A stretch of DNA of 64,000 nt from Saccharomycopsis malanga (GCA_004014935.1 CP025323.1:1364001-1428000), one strand, 5' to 3'; counted from the stretch's first letter, positions 25,801 through 35,825 are shown. A program made the numbers and translations. Notes: generated from the letters alone by a model not told the origin.

Positions 25801-26060
25801 CCGTCAACTCAAACATCAACGTCCACGTCCTCGTCAAAGGCCATGTAAATGTGGACCAGCAACTTGCAAAGGTCGCCAAAAAGTTGGAAAAGGCTAGAAA
25901 ATCAAAAGAAAATACCCAAAAGTTGATCAATGCTAAAGACTTTTCCGCAAAAGCTTCAAAAGACGTCCAGGAAGCAACCCTTTTGAGATTTGAAAACGTC
26001 AAGGCAGATATCGAAATCTTGGAAAATACTATCAGTACCTTGGAAAAACTTAAAATTTGA
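22872..26060 (+). CDS. VAS1: Valyl-tRNA synthetase
   Basis: 1062 residues from this ATG (Saccharomyces 1104 including its presequence). It charges tRNA-Val. A Lys-rich charged N-extension (residues 1-90) is followed by ESSWYDWWV, then the class I signature HIGH at 155-158 (TGALHIGHAL). The editing domain region contains TTRPETIFGDTAVAV and GTGAVKITPAHD, then LDTWFSSGLWPF and KMSKS at 660-664. The anticodon-binding and C-terminal coiled-coil part ends in LEKARKSKENTQK and a Lys-rich tail. The central part is unusually GC-rich for the window, and CTG codons are almost absent. The mitochondrial form probably arises from the upstream spliced exon. A copy of its last 60 bp recurs at 26732. Confidence 0.95.
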   Translation: MAEESKATSAPASASGAASPNVQAAGLEKPKTAKELEKEKKKAEKLAKFEAKQAKLKEKQNAKPKEAKKPKNKPAQSEPVPEWVDPTKPGEKKVLIDLEDPAFKSYNPKNVESSWYDWWVKKGFFEPKLGEDGKPLAAGTFTIPAPPPNVTGALHIGHALTVSIQDTLVRFNRMKGKTVLYLPGFDHAGISTQSVVEKNLWATEKVTRQQLGRERFVNKVWDWKEVYHAKIKSQFCALGASYDWSREAFTLSPEISKAVVEAFVRLHADGYIYRENKLVNWCMQLRSATSNSEIESIEYEGRTSVKVPGYEDKVEVGVLTSFAYIVEETGEELVVATTRPETIFGDTAVAVHPKDPRYTHLHGKHVRHAFVDRLLPIVTDAETVDMEFGTGAVKITPAHDENDYATGKRHNLPFVNIYTEDGLLNDNCGEWAGMKRFDARRKVIEALQDKGLFRGQQDNKMAIPTCTRTGDLIEPYLKPQWWVRQGALGELGVKVVQDGELKITPKSSEAEYMSWARSLRDWCVSRQLWWGHRIPAWFVNLAGENNLSADGTYWIVARSEADARAEAEARYPGKEFTLEQDEDVLDTWFSSGLWPFATLGWPSASADMGKFYPASLLETGWDIIFNWVIRMVILGTKLTGSVPFREVYCHPLVRDAQGRKMSKSLGNVVDPSDVIHGISLAELHSKLRTGNLDPREVARAEAGQRESYPNGIAQCGADALRFALCAYTTGGRDINLNIQRVEGYRKFCNKMYQATKFALLRLGPGFVPNRSAEPTGNESLVEQWILNKMNDAAKIVNEALDNREFLTATNAVYNYWLNELCDVYIENSKYLILEGSETQKASARNTLYTCIDAALKMIHPFMPYVTEELWQRLPNRPGDATESVVVAQYPEFCNKFSFPTADAQYDLILDITKTIRSLLAQYDILKNGLVYIEALTSDTFEIAHSQQALIVSLIKGVNTVTVVQSADDIQAGCAASAVNSNINVHVLVKGHVNVDQQLAKVAKKLEKARKSKENTQKLINAKDFSAKASKDVQEATLLRFENVKADIEILENTISTLEKLKI

Positions 26061-26090
26061 AAGTTGGTTTTAGGATATTGTTAGTATTTT

Positions 26091-26705
26091 TGTTTTTAAA
26101 TTGGTATACATTAGCTAATAAACATTTCTATTTGATTTGTCGTAAAATGAAAAAATTAATTCATCAGCTTCGTTATATAGTAGAATATTGTTAGTATTTT
26201 TGTTTTTAAATTGGTATTTATCAGCTAATAAACATTGGTATTAGATTTGTCGTAAATTGGAAAAATCAATTCATCAGCGTCGTTCTACAGTAGAATATTG
26301 TTATTATTTTTTGTTTTTGAGTTTGTATTTATCAGCTAATAAACATTGCTATTTGATTTGTCGTAAAATGAAAATATTAATTCATCAGCTTCGTTATATA
26401 GTAGAATATTGTAAGTATTTTTTGTTTTTAAATTGGTATTTATCAGCTAATAAACATTGGTATTAGATTTGTCGTAAATTGGAAAAATCAATTCATCAGC
26501 TTCTTCTACAGTAGAATATTGTTAGTAGTTTTTGTTTTTGAGTTTGTATTTATCAGCTAATAAACATTGCTATTTGATTTGTCGTAAAATGAAAAAAATA
26601 ATTGATCAGCTTCGTTATATAGTAGAATATTGTTAGTATTTTTTGTTTTTAAATTGGTATTTATCAGCTAATAAACATTGGTATTAGATTTGTCGTGAAT
26701 TGAAA
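26091..26705. repeat. 110-bp minisatellite with dimeric higher-order pattern
   Basis: Six tandem units start near 26091, 26191, 26301, 26412, 26522 and 26633. Each contains TATCAGCTAATAAACATT, a GATTTGTCGTAAA block and GTAGAATATTG. Units 1, 3 and 5 carry TTCGTTATATAGTAG. Units 2 and 4 carry TTCTACAGTAG, and unit 6 is close to 2 and 4. The array is thus three AB dimers of about 220 bp, beginning about 30 bp after the VAS1 stop. Confidence 0.9.
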
Positions 26706-26731
26706 AACTGTTCAAGTTGGGATTTGAACAA

Positions 26732-26794
26732 GATTCGAAAATGTCAAGGCAGATATCGAAATCTTGAAAAATACTATCAGTACCATGGAAAAAC
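26732..26794 (+). pseudogene. Duplicated relic of the VAS1 3' end
   Basis: About 63 bp match VAS1 25987-26050: GTCAAGGCAGATATCGAAAT, then CTTGAAAAATACTATCAGTA, then CCATGGAAAAACT, with a handful of substitutions. The relic lies at the far edge of the minisatellite, so repeats and gene end appear to have been duplicated together. Confidence 0.85.
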
Positions 26795-26861
26795 TATTCA
26801 ACTGGGAACTCGAAGAAGATTTGAAAAATCAACCTTTTTTTAGACAAGTTGATAAAAAAAT

Positions 26862-26933
26862 TTCCGATACCGGGAGTCGAACCCGGGTCTGCTCGGTGAA
26901 AGCGAACCGTGCTAGCCGTTACACTATATCGGA
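26862..26933 (-). tRNA. tRNA-Glu (anticodon UUC)
   Basis: The minus strand folds as a full cloverleaf: acceptor TCCGATA/TATCGGA, D arm with GTGTAACGGCTAGCAC, anticodon arm GTTCG-CTTTCAC-CGAGC (anticodon TTC), T arm CCGGGTTCGACTCCCGG. A T7 terminator follows the 3' end (26860-26854). Box A (TAGTGTAACGG) and box B (GGTTCGACTCC) are canonical. It closely resembles Saccharomyces tRNA-Glu(UUC). Confidence 0.96.
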
Positions 26934-27149
26934 TGTTGTTGAAAATATTTGTCTAGTTGAAATGTGATAAGAACAAATTGGTGTCACACTCCTATTGCTA
27001 AAAATTGTATCATTGCTGGTAAACACTGTTGAAATTCAAACATTCATTTTTCTTATTATTACTTACTCTGTCTTTAAATCTCACTTATCGCTGATGCTTA
27101 TTATTCTTTATTGTCCTTTATTTATCCTTACTTTCCTGATTTCATTCTT

Positions 27150-27404
27150 TTAATAATAATATCATATATTTCAAGCCCAGTACATATCAGTTTCGTATAT
27201 ACGCGCTATGTCTAAAATTTGGTAAAACCCAATCATGTTCTGTATATCGTTATCTTCTCAGGCTATTGGTTGAAAGTTAGCGCTAGACTTTGGTCTAGGT
27301 CCTGTTTCAAACAGTTACACTTGCCTGTGAAGTCACGTTCAGCATAGTAAAAAGCAGCGAGTAAAAGTGTCATCTTGGTAATCAAACCCGTCCACCTATT
27401 AGGT
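27150..27404 (-). mobile_element. tR-A retroposon, long form, 5' truncated
   Basis: Minus-sense body and tail: degenerate box B (GACGGGTTTGATTACC), ACACTTTTACTCGCTGC, GAACGTGACTTCACAGGCAA, GTGTAACTGTTTGAAACAGG, ACCAAAGTCTAGCG, GGGTTTTACCAA, CTTGAAATATATG and (ATT)n. It is one of the fullest copies of the A body; the box A part is missing. Confidence 0.85.
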
Positions 27405-27417
27405 ATTGGCAGCTTAT

Positions 27418-27524
27418 GATGACAGGCATGATTGGGCCTTCCTTACAACGCTTTACAAAGCCCCTTTGAACATAGAGTGTATATACAAAACTGATATTTA
27501 CTGAGCTCGAAATATAAGATTTTA
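27418..27524 (+). mobile_element. tR-A retroposon, 3' tail fragment
   Basis: Plus-sense terminus from GATGACAGGCATGATTGGGC to GAGCTCGAAATATAAGATTT. It ends ten bases before the family-B head at 27534 and faces the minus copy at 27150-27404. Confidence 0.8.
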
Positions 27525-27533
27525 CTTTAACCC

Positions 27534-28714
27534 CTTACTATTGCCCAGTGGCCAAGTTGGTTAGGCCATGCGCCACTCAAAATAGTGCATAATAGTGCAG
27601 AAAACAAGTGTGGCGTTCCTCACTTGGGGTTTTGGGACTCAATTCGCGCTCTTATCGTTTTGGGATAATCGTTAAACGTTTTATCAAATGATTTTCGTGA
27701 ATTCTAAGTTATGTTGGTTTAAAAAACATTAAAAATCATTTCAAAATTTTTTGCTATATTATAGTACTATTTATAATAAAACATTTTGAGATTTTTGCAT
27801 AAATATTCGATATAACGGAAAATTGTCAATTTTTCAAAAAAGTTGATTCTTTTAACTCATATTCCAGAGTCTTCACAGCACACAAGACCATGCAAAAATT
27901 AAATTTGTACACTCTTCTAATCCTATTATCTTATAATATGTAATTTGTTTTGAGGTTTAGCTTTTGAAAATTATTATATAGGGAGAAAGTATCATTTTGT
28001 CGACAATAACACACATTCTGCTAAAAATCGTGTTTTTCAGCCCTCAGAAATAGTTTGTTTATTTCTTGGCATTATTCCATTGCTTTCAATTGCTTTTAGT
28101 TAAATTTGTGCTTTCTCCAAAATTTTAATAAGCTTTTATGGCAAAGAAATAAGTTTCTCAAGATAAAAAAAGTATTTGTTTATTATAGATTCTCAGAGGA
28201 ACTTGTATTCAATAATAATCATTATACATTGCCAAACTAGCACATTTTTACTTCATGTATACAATGAATATTTTATGAGGCTCGGTAAAGCGTAATACGC
28301 TTATCTATAAGCTTTATATCTCGGTTCTGGGGAGTCCGTCCTGAAAAAACTTTTATTCCTATTCAAACTACAGTTGCAAATGGTTTAATGTTACTTTGAC
28401 TTTGGCCTTTTGTTTTCCCACTAATCAAGTTTCTGATTTGCTTTATTACATTCTCATGGAAGTTGTATATTGATCGTAAATTGGTGATTAACTTTGGCTG
28501 TTTTTTTGCCAAAAATTATAAGAGAAAAAGACCTAGACCAAAGTCTAGTGCTTACTTGCTCGCCCACTGGGTGCTCAGAAATAAGACGGTGGGTAGCTTT
28601 TAATAACCGAGACATGACAGGGTTTTCCACACTAGGTTTTACCAAGTCCATTTAGGCATAGCGGGTAAATACGAACTTGATATATACTGGGCTCGAGATA
28701 TATAATATTATTTT
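27534..28714 (+). mobile_element. tR-B retroposon, complete-looking
   Basis: About 1.18 kb, non-coding. The head is CTTACTATTGCCCAGTGG, then CCAAGTTGGTTAGGCC, then GACTCAATTCGCGC. The body is AT-rich and aligns with the four other B copies. From about 28530 it carries family-A sequence: GACCTAGACCAAAGTCTAGT, TTTTACCAAGTCC, GGGCTCGAGATATATAATAT and TATT. It is the best evidence that A and B share one 3' end. Confidence 0.82.
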
Positions 28715-29448
28715 ACATTGTAGCAATTATTTTTGAATGTATATGATCTTTCAACAAATATGGTCAAAAATTTTTTAATTAAACCAGCCTTTTACAACAA
28801 TGTTCAACTTTTGGATAACTTTAATTACAATGTTGGCAAATTGTTGAGCCTTTTTGTTTCTATTTCCAATTTTTCCTCGTTTAAATCCAAATGCTTTTTT
28901 TTGATTGAATGTTTTTAAAAGTGTCATTATCTTTACCGTTGAATTGAATCGATTGGTGGTGGATTTACTAAATGGTTGAGCAATGTGCCCCCCAATTTCA
29001 ATTGTTGAGTGGCATGAGTGTAGATTTTATTTTGCATTACCGGAGTTACTAGGAAAGTGGACTTGCAAATCTGGCTAGAGTACATTTGGAATATTATATT
29101 ATCCATGATTAGTGTTAAATAACACTAGTCATTAGTATTAAATAGCACTAGCCATCAATATATAATAACAGTAGCCATCAATATATAATAACAGTAGCCA
29201 TCATTATTTAATAAAATATTATAATTCCCAATAAACTACAAAACTACACACCCAAAAATCAAATCAATTTACAGTAGATATCAAACACTACTACTGACTA
29301 TACATTATACATACTAACCATAGTTAAACCTGAGCGGGCTTGGACACGTGTGCGAAATTTTGGTGATTTTTGTCATCAATTCATGTTCGCTGATGGCCAA
29401 ATAAGCGCCGTAATAATAGGAGAAACCATCAGCAGCAAAACACACGCG
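28715..29448. other. APL4 upstream spacer
   Basis: No gene. A 23-bp repeat lies at 29105-29215. The reading frame of APL4 is open upstream to an ATG at 29350, but that extension is not family-like. Confidence 0.5.
29105..29215. repeat. 23-bp tandem repeat
   Basis: About four imperfect units containing AGTAGCCATCAATATATAAT; the last two are near identical. Confidence 0.75.
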
Positions 29449-32211
29449 ATGGCGTCTTTGAAGTCATTTATCAAGGCGGTCCGGTACTCGAAGACAATAG
29501 CTGATGAGCGGTCTGTGATTCGCAAGGAGTCTGCGGCAATCAGAACGGCGTTCAAGGATGTGAATTTGTCCAATAATAAGAGAAGAGTGAATATTCAAAA
29601 GTTGTTATATTTGTATATATTAGGAGAGAAAACGCATTTTGGGCAGATCGAATGCATTAAATTGTTGGCCAGCTCTCATTTTGCGGACAAGCGTTTAGGA
29701 TATCTTGCTGCCAGCTTGTTATTGGATGAGAATCAAGAGATATTGACGCTATTGACCAATTCGTTGGTCCAAGACTTGAACCACCCCAACCAGTTCTTTG
29801 TGTCTTTGGCGCTTTCGACGCTAGCTACGGTGATGTCGTATGATTTGTCGAACGACACGTATAATGACATTTTGAATATTTTGACCCGTAATGGTAGCAA
29901 TCCGTATTTGAAGAAGAAGGCGATTTTAGTAAGTGCCAAGATTGTAGAGAAAAACGCAGATTTGATTGAGATTTTTTTTGAGAACGTCAATAAATACAAC
30001 TTGTTAAATATCAACGAACGAGACCATTCTGTCTTGTTAGCTCTTTGCCAGTTGTTGAAAAGCTTTTACCTGTTTGGCGATAATGCTATTAAAACATCAT
30101 TGTACATCAATGCGTTACCAAAGTTGTTGGTTCTTTTGAAGAATCTCTCCACCACCAACTACAACCCAGAGTATGACATTCTTGGCATCTCTGACCCTTT
30201 TTTGCACGTCTCTCTCTTGCAAACAATAACATCGATCATTGTTTTGCCAAAAGCAGTCATCGAGAGCGAAGAAAGCAACAGCCAGACCGTAAACCCTAAC
30301 AAATACAATGTCTTGAAACTCTATAGTAAGCTCAACGACCAGTATAATGATTTGTTGACCCAGATTTCGTCAAATGTGGAGTTTGGCAAAAACGCCGGCA
30401 ACCTAATTCTTTATGAAGTGGTCCGTTCCATCTTCCAGTTGAAACACTCCAACAACGCTTTGAAAGTGTTGGGCATCAACTTGCTAGGCAAGTTTTTGAC
30501 TTTGAAAGATAATAATATCAAATACATTTCCTTGAACACTTTGTTGACAGTGGTCAAGCTCGAGCCCACCACTGTTCAAAGACACCAATCGATCATCATC
30601 AACTGCTTGTTTGATAATGACATCAGTATCAAAAGAAGAGCGTTGGAGTTGATTTTCGAAATCTTGAATGAGAAAAACATCCTGGCCTTGATAGGCGAAT
30701 TGGTGTATTTCTTGGAAACCAATTCCGAATCCAGCAACGGCAACTCTTTCAACGAGTTTAACATCTTCAACTACAATCTCTCCAAAGACTTGAACGACTT
30801 CTCCTTGAATGCGTATTCCATGGTCAATAAACTGACATCAGGCTTGGATAACACCTACTCTTTGAATAATCTTGATTTAAAGTTTTTCATCACCTCTAAA
30901 TTGGCTATTATCTTGCGGCTATACTCGCCAGACTTGGACTTCTTCTTCAAATATTTGATAACCTTGTTGAATTTCAACGGCAATTACTTGACTAATGACA
31001 TCATTCTGTTTATTCTATCTATAGTGTCGAATCTTGCCAACAACAGGCCCGTCAACATCGGCACCGATTTCAACGTCAACGACAACCACACCTTGGTCAA
31101 AGACAGCCTAGTGCAAATCTTCGGCCTCAGTAGGGCCAAGTTGTGGAACAACGGCTTGAATCTCATCAATGTCTGGTGCTTGGGTGAGTATGGCGAACTT
31201 GTTTTGAACGGTGTGCTTGAAGATAAAACAATAATCACTGATGACATCATCCTCGAGTACTTTTCGCAGCTCGTTAAATCAACAGACAGCCAGTTGATCA
31301 ATTCATACATTCTCACGGCCTTGTTGAAGTTGTCCAAGTTGTTGAACAACCCCCAGAGCTTGGCTAGGATAGAGGTTTTGATAAGAACATTTGAAGACTC
31401 AATCAATATCAACCTTCAGATGAAGGCGGTCGAATACTTGGAAATCATGAAAATCAAAGATCCCAACATCAGAAACGGTTTATTGGAAAGAGTCCCTCCT
31501 CCAGGTATCAAGGAAATCGGCAAAGTATCACTTTCCAACAATTTAGAAACCGCCCCTGCCTCTGCCTCTACTCATAATCCTGCCAGCGCTACCGACAACT
31601 TTCTATTGGACTTGATGGAAGACACAAACACTGCTGCCACTGCTCCAGTGCAAAATAATGCCGATTTGTTGTCTGACATCTTCGGTAACTCTTCAAACAC
31701 CCCAACGGCACACGCACCAGCCAAACCGTCAGCTGATATTCTCAACTTGTTCAATTCAGCGCCTTCTGCCGCTCCAGTGCAAGCTCCTGCAAGTGGTCAG
31801 CAAGACATTATGAATTTGTTTGATTCGGGTGCCGCCCTGCAGTCAAACTCTTTCTTGTCTCAACCTCAATATGCTCAAGTCTTCAAAAATGAAGATATCA
31901 CCGTGAAATTGAACTTGAAAAGTATCACCACCGGCTCTGCAGTGTTGGAAATCTTCCTCACTAATACCAGTGCAAACCTTTCGGTAATAAATAACTTCAA
32001 CTTGCTTATAGCCGTCGCCAAGTCTCAAAAGTTGGTGATTGTGCCAAGCGAATTGGTCACAGAAATCAATAAAAACAATTTTTACAAACAGGAGTTGAAA
32101 ATCAATGGTAAAGTGGGCTCCAAGTTGAAACTCAGAGTAAAGTTCAGCTACGAAATAGACGGGGCACCTAAAAATATCATGTTTGATCATAACGTCAACA
32201 AGACGTTGTAA
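29449..32211 (+). CDS. APL4: AP-1 complex gamma-adaptin
   Basis: 920 residues from MASLKSFIKAVRYSKTIADE; Saccharomyces Apl4 has 832. It is the large subunit of the AP-1 clathrin adaptor for trafficking between trans-Golgi and endosomes. The N-terminal trunk is alpha-solenoid, with the family motifs NNKRRVNIQKLLYLYILGEK, DKRLGYLAASLLLDE, YDILGISDPFLHV and FDNDISIKRRALELIFEI. A flexible hinge from about 700 is rich in Ala, Pro and Ser and has clathrin-box-like LLDLM and LLSDIF plus repeated ILNLF/IMNLF motifs. The C-terminal ear (about 800-920) begins VFKNEDITVKLNLKS. An in-frame ATG at 29350 adds 33 residues unlike the family, so 29449 is preferred. Confidence 0.92.
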   Translation: MASLKSFIKAVRYSKTIADERSVIRKESAAIRTAFKDVNLSNNKRRVNIQKLLYLYILGEKTHFGQIECIKLLASSHFADKRLGYLAASLLLDENQEILTLLTNSLVQDLNHPNQFFVSLALSTLATVMSYDLSNDTYNDILNILTRNGSNPYLKKKAILVSAKIVEKNADLIEIFFENVNKYNLLNINERDHSVLLALCQLLKSFYLFGDNAIKTSLYINALPKLLVLLKNLSTTNYNPEYDILGISDPFLHVSLLQTITSIIVLPKAVIESEESNSQTVNPNKYNVLKLYSKLNDQYNDLLTQISSNVEFGKNAGNLILYEVVRSIFQLKHSNNALKVLGINLLGKFLTLKDNNIKYISLNTLLTVVKLEPTTVQRHQSIIINCLFDNDISIKRRALELIFEILNEKNILALIGELVYFLETNSESSNGNSFNEFNIFNYNLSKDLNDFSLNAYSMVNKLTSGLDNTYSLNNLDLKFFITSKLAIILRLYSPDLDFFFKYLITLLNFNGNYLTNDIILFILSIVSNLANNRPVNIGTDFNVNDNHTLVKDSLVQIFGLSRAKLWNNGLNLINVWCLGEYGELVLNGVLEDKTIITDDIILEYFSQLVKSTDSQLINSYILTALLKLSKLLNNPQSLARIEVLIRTFEDSININLQMKAVEYLEIMKIKDPNIRNGLLERVPPPGIKEIGKVSLSNNLETAPASASTHNPASATDNFLLDLMEDTNTAATAPVQNNADLLSDIFGNSSNTPTAHAPAKPSADILNLFNSAPSAAPVQAPASGQQDIMNLFDSGAALQSNSFLSQPQYAQVFKNEDITVKLNLKSITTGSAVLEIFLTNTSANLSVINNFNLLIAVAKSQKLVIVPSELVTEINKNNFYKQELKINGKVGSKLKLRVKFSYEIDGAPKNIMFDHNVNKTL

Positions 32212-32442
32212 GGCGCTGGTTTATTACTTTTGCATTTTTTTGTTAGTCAATCTAGTCTCTTTGTTTAATTCAGGCTCTTCCAATATGTTGTTTGTAAGGG
32301 TTGATTTTTGTAATCACAGGATACAGTTGGCCTATTTCCATTAGGTAATGTTTTTTAATTTGTTAGTAGTCGATAGTTTGAGACTTGATATACGAACCCT
32401 TGCAAAAGTGGAAGAAACGTTTTAATCAATATTCAACTTGTA

Positions 32443-32620
32443 GCCACTGGCCAGTATTGTTTGTGAAGAGAAACAAGACTTTACAGGAACACGGGCGAGT
32501 CAACTATGATCAACAGGACATTATAGGGCTTTACAAGTCCCGTTAGACATAGCGCGTATATACGAAACTGATATGTACTGGGCCCGAAATATATGATATT
32601 CTTAATTATTATTATTATTG
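32443..32620 (+). mobile_element. tR-A retroposon, short form, complete
   Basis: Plus-sense: GCCACTGGCCAGTATTG, AAGAGAAACAAGAC, GGAACACGGGCGAGTC, GGGCTTTACAAGTCCCG, GCGCGTATATACGAAACTGA, GGGCCCGAAATATATGATAT and (ATT)n. Box B is lacking, as in 4879-5058, 44039-44212 and 55498-55662. Confidence 0.82.
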
Positions 32621-32940
32621 TATCACTGGTGGTAAACTTTTTACAGCTGATTTTGAGTCTTAAGGTTTTTCGAAAATCTGATAATATTTGTCAGGATTTC
32701 CAGTTTTAGTGTAGATAAATGGAGTATTCACTTATAGTCTTTTTTCTTTTAAATTTTTTATTCCATTAAAGTGAACGATAATCTCTGATTCAGATAGAAT
32801 AGATCAATAAGTAGCCATCTAATTTTAGTAGATAATATGTGATTACCTCATGTTCTTGACTTTACTATAGGAAGCTTATTACTTACACCCATGTATGACC
32901 ATGAACCCTCTGGCAAATCATCTGTATATATTAGCAAAAT

Positions 32941-33184
32941 GATAATAATGGTCTTACATTTCGAGCTCAGTAAATATCAGTTTTGTATATACGACATCTC
33001 TAAAGGGGGTTGGTAAAAGCTAGCGGGAAAAGACCAATCATGTTCTGTTGATCATAATCGAGTCACCCTTGAGCCTGTTAAGTCTTTTCTCTCTTTTCCG
33101 AGACTACTATTTGCTGAATTATCCTGCCACGTCTTTTTCTCTTCTTTGAGAGGACTGGTCGCTGGGCCGTATGGCTCAATGGCC
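32941..33184 (-). mobile_element. tR-A retroposon with duplicated (dimeric) head
   Basis: Minus-sense. The head is doubled: GGCCATTGAGCCATACGGCC, TCTCAAAGAAGAGAAAAAGAC, then GGCAGGATAATTCAGCA, GTCTCGGAAAAGAGAGAAAAG, ACTTAACAGGCTCAAGGGT, then body and tail. Two anticodon-arm-like blocks are thus in tandem, each preceded by a variant of box A. The spacer 33185-33428 holds a poly-A run at about 33368 and nothing else. Confidence 0.8.
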
Positions 33185-33428
33185 TAAACTCCAATATAAC
33201 ATGCAATAAATTACTACGGTTACTACAAAATACTCTCGCAAGTTCGAATTTGACTAAGAATTTTTTATAAAATTGAGTACAAATTCTTAAAGCATATTAT
33301 AGATATTTATAACCTAGTACTACAGTACAGCACAACTTCTTTAAGTTTTATATCGTAAAATTGACAAAGAAAAAAAAAAAAAAAAGAACTAGCCATATAC
33401 GAATAGCAATTTAACAGTTGCAAACAGG

Positions 33429-35825
33429 TTAAAATTCCCAATTTTCGTCTGCACTCTCGATGGCCCATTTGAATTTATCTCTCAAAGTCTTGGTGAACAA
33501 CTTTTCAATGGGAACGTTGTATCTTTTGCTGAACACGACAGAAAGTCTAGGATCGATATAGTTAATTTTAGAGGTGCTGAGCGAGACTGTAGCATTATCT
33601 TCTCTATCTTTCAACTGGACGGTGGTGTTTGCGATTCGTTCTTCGAGTTTTTCGACGTTTTTCTGCAATTTTTCAACATCACTGATGAGTTCTTCATCGC
33701 TGATTTTGCCAGACTTGATTTCTTCTAGATAGATTGCCTGTTTGTTATCATCAGCTTCAAGAAGAAGTCTGAGGTCAGAGTCAGGTTTGGTTTTTTCACC
33801 AGCGAGTTTGAGTTTGTCGTTGTCTCTTTGGAACTTCTTGGTATGTCTGTCTTTGAGTTTTTCAATGTAAAGTTTTGCGGATTTCTTCAATTCCATTTTG
33901 GAGACAGCATTGATTTCGGAGAAGTAGTTGCGACCTTTTTTCTTTTTCAAGTCTGGATCGACTTGCAACATCATTCTCTTGTATCTGATTTTCTGCCATT
34001 CCATTTCCTTGATACGCTCGGTGATCTTGGCAACACTGGCAGCGTGGCCTTTGGTGACACTCCTCTGGTGATTACACAAGATGGCGACTTCTCTGTTGGC
34101 AGCGTTGAACCGAAGAAGCTTTTCGTTGACGGTGCCTTCGTTAGGGATGTTTTTCAAAAGGTCCTGCATGGTCTTGGAGGCATTGTAGGTTCTGAACACC
34201 TTGGCTGTCAAGCCAGGCATGTAGTTTTGAAAGTGTTTATTCAAGATTGATGGTTCGATCCGGTCGAACAACTGGTCGCCGACTCCTTTTGGTGGTTTTT
34301 TGAAGATCTTCAAGTTCTTGAACACTTGCAAATCCACCTCAACCTCCTGGTAGAACCGGATAGAATCTTTACCAAGAAAGTCGAAGATCACAGTGCAGGG
34401 TGGTTGCAAGGTGACGTGTTCGTAACGCAACGAACAGCATCCTACAGTGTCAGCCTCGTCATCTCCTTTTTCTCCGCCGGCTCTGAGGGCAAAAACATCA
34501 ATCAAATAAGTAGCTGTGGCCATCTGGCGCTCCTGCATGAGTTTCGACTTTAATTTCGACTGGTAATCGTGGCGGATTGCATCGATATGATGCTTGAGTT
34601 CTCGTGCCTTCTCAAACTTCTTGTAATCACTAATGCCTTTCAAGCTGGAGTTTGCAGCAAGCCGCACGTATTTGTTGGCGCCAAGCACGTTCTCCTTCCA
34701 CATGGCTAGCCAGGCTCCAGTGTTGTCGTGTTTGACCTCTGCCCAGCTGTGTCCAGCAGGCGGTTCTGGCACCTTGGCATCTTTACCGATATTGATAGTG
34801 ATGTCCTCAGGACGTACCCGTTTCTTCAATGTTCCGGTTTTCGGATGGGACCCACGGCCTCTGAACAAATCAGGTGGTTCTACTCTGAAGTTGCCCACCT
34901 GTTCTTTACGGCCGTCCAAATAACAATACTTGTACGGTGCCTCCTCGGCTTCTTTCTTCTTACGCAATTCCTGTTTTTCCATGCTACTAAGTGCTTGTTT
35001 CGCCTTCTTTTTCTCGTCATAATACTCGCGAATCTTTGTAAAGTCGCATTTTGCAAATTCCGCAATATCGATTCCGTTCTGGGTTCCTCCGGCATCTTTC
35101 AACACCTTTTTGAAATCCCTGAAGAAATTCTTCTGGAATGTAGGATTGTCCGCATGATCGCTGCCCAAAACACCAGCGAAAAAACCAGCAACCTCTTCAG
35201 CCTCTGGCGGTAAGTCTACTTTTTTCCCATCATAAACCAATTTGGCCCGTTTTGGCAATGGTTCATAAGGTGGTGGGAACATTACTCCATTGTGTTCTAA
35301 AGTAGTCCATTTGATTTCATTGTTCAAATCCTCTTTTTCCCACCATTTATAAATCTCCTCTTCTTCTTGTTGTTCTTTTACTGTCTTTCCATTCTCGTCG
35401 GTTTCTACTTTTACTGTCTTTTTTGTTGTCTTACTTTTTACTGTCTTTTCCTTTTTTGAACCATTATCCTCTTTCTTTATTGTCTTTCCGTTCTCCTTCT
35501 TCACCGCTTTTCCATTCTCTTTCTTCACTGCTTTTCCATTCTCTTTTTTAACAATCTTTCCATTCTCTTTTTTAACAATCTTTCCATTTTCTTTCTTCAC
35601 TGCCTTTCCAACAGCCTCTTTCTTCACGCTCTTGCGAGCCTTTTTTGCTACAGGGATCTCCTCATCAGAAACATCCTTTTTAACTCGTTTCTTCTGTTCA
35701 ACAGACGCGTCAACAGTCGGACTCTTTCCAACCTTTGCTACAGGAACATCCTCGTCAGAAGATTCAAAATAACTCACGGCTGCAGTCCGCCTGGACTTGT
35801 AAATAACATCTTCCGATTGGCTCAT
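33429..35825 (-). CDS. TOP1: DNA topoisomerase I (type IB)
   Basis: 798 residues from [13 protein letters not shown] (Saccharomyces 769). It relaxes supercoils in the nucleus by a transient 3'-phosphotyrosine. The basic N-region contains about seven repeats of KKENGK(I/A/T)V near residues 70-125. The core follows ([72 protein letters not shown]). A coiled linker precedes the C-terminal motif SKINYIDPR, with catalytic Tyr756. The frame continues upstream to an ATG at 35903, adding 26 residues without acids and with Arg, Lys and hydrophobics spaced as in a mitochondrial presequence; both starts may be used. Confidence 0.95.
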   Translation of the reverse strand: MSQSEDVIYKSRRTAAVSYFESSDEDVPVAKVGKSPTVDASVEQKKRVKKDVSDEEIPVAKKARKSVKKEAVGKAVKKENGKIVKKENGKIVKKENGKAVKKENGKAVKKENGKTIKKEDNGSKKEKTVKSKTTKKTVKVETDENGKTVKEQQEEEEIYKWWEKEDLNNEIKWTTLEHNGVMFPPPYEPLPKRAKLVYDGKKVDLPPEAEEVAGFFAGVLGSDHADNPTFQKNFFRDFKKVLKDAGGTQNGIDIAEFAKCDFTKIREYYDEKKKAKQALSSMEKQELRKKKEAEEAPYKYCYLDGRKEQVGNFRVEPPDLFRGRGSHPKTGTLKKRVRPEDITINIGKDAKVPEPPAGHSWAEVKHDNTGAWLAMWKENVLGANKYVRLAANSSLKGISDYKKFEKARELKHHIDAIRHDYQSKLKSKLMQERQMATATYLIDVFALRAGGEKGDDEADTVGCCSLRYEHVTLQPPCTVIFDFLGKDSIRFYQEVEVDLQVFKNLKIFKKPPKGVGDQLFDRIEPSILNKHFQNYMPGLTAKVFRTYNASKTMQDLLKNIPNEGTVNEKLLRFNAANREVAILCNHQRSVTKGHAASVAKITERIKEMEWQKIRYKRMMLQVDPDLKKKKGRNYFSEINAVSKMELKKSAKLYIEKLKDRHTKKFQRDNDKLKLAGEKTKPDSDLRLLLEADDNKQAIYLEEIKSGKISDEELISDVEKLQKNVEKLEERIANTTVQLKDREDNATVSLSTSKINYIDPRLSVVFSKRYNVPIEKLFTKTLRDKFKWAIESADENWEF

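Noticed and set aside
26083-26705. CRISPR-like array
   Set aside because: Units are tandem and about 110 bp without unique spacers; this is a minisatellite in a eukaryote.
29350-29448. 33-residue N-terminal extension of APL4
   Set aside because: The family begins at the MASLKSFIK-type motif; the extension has no conserved feature.
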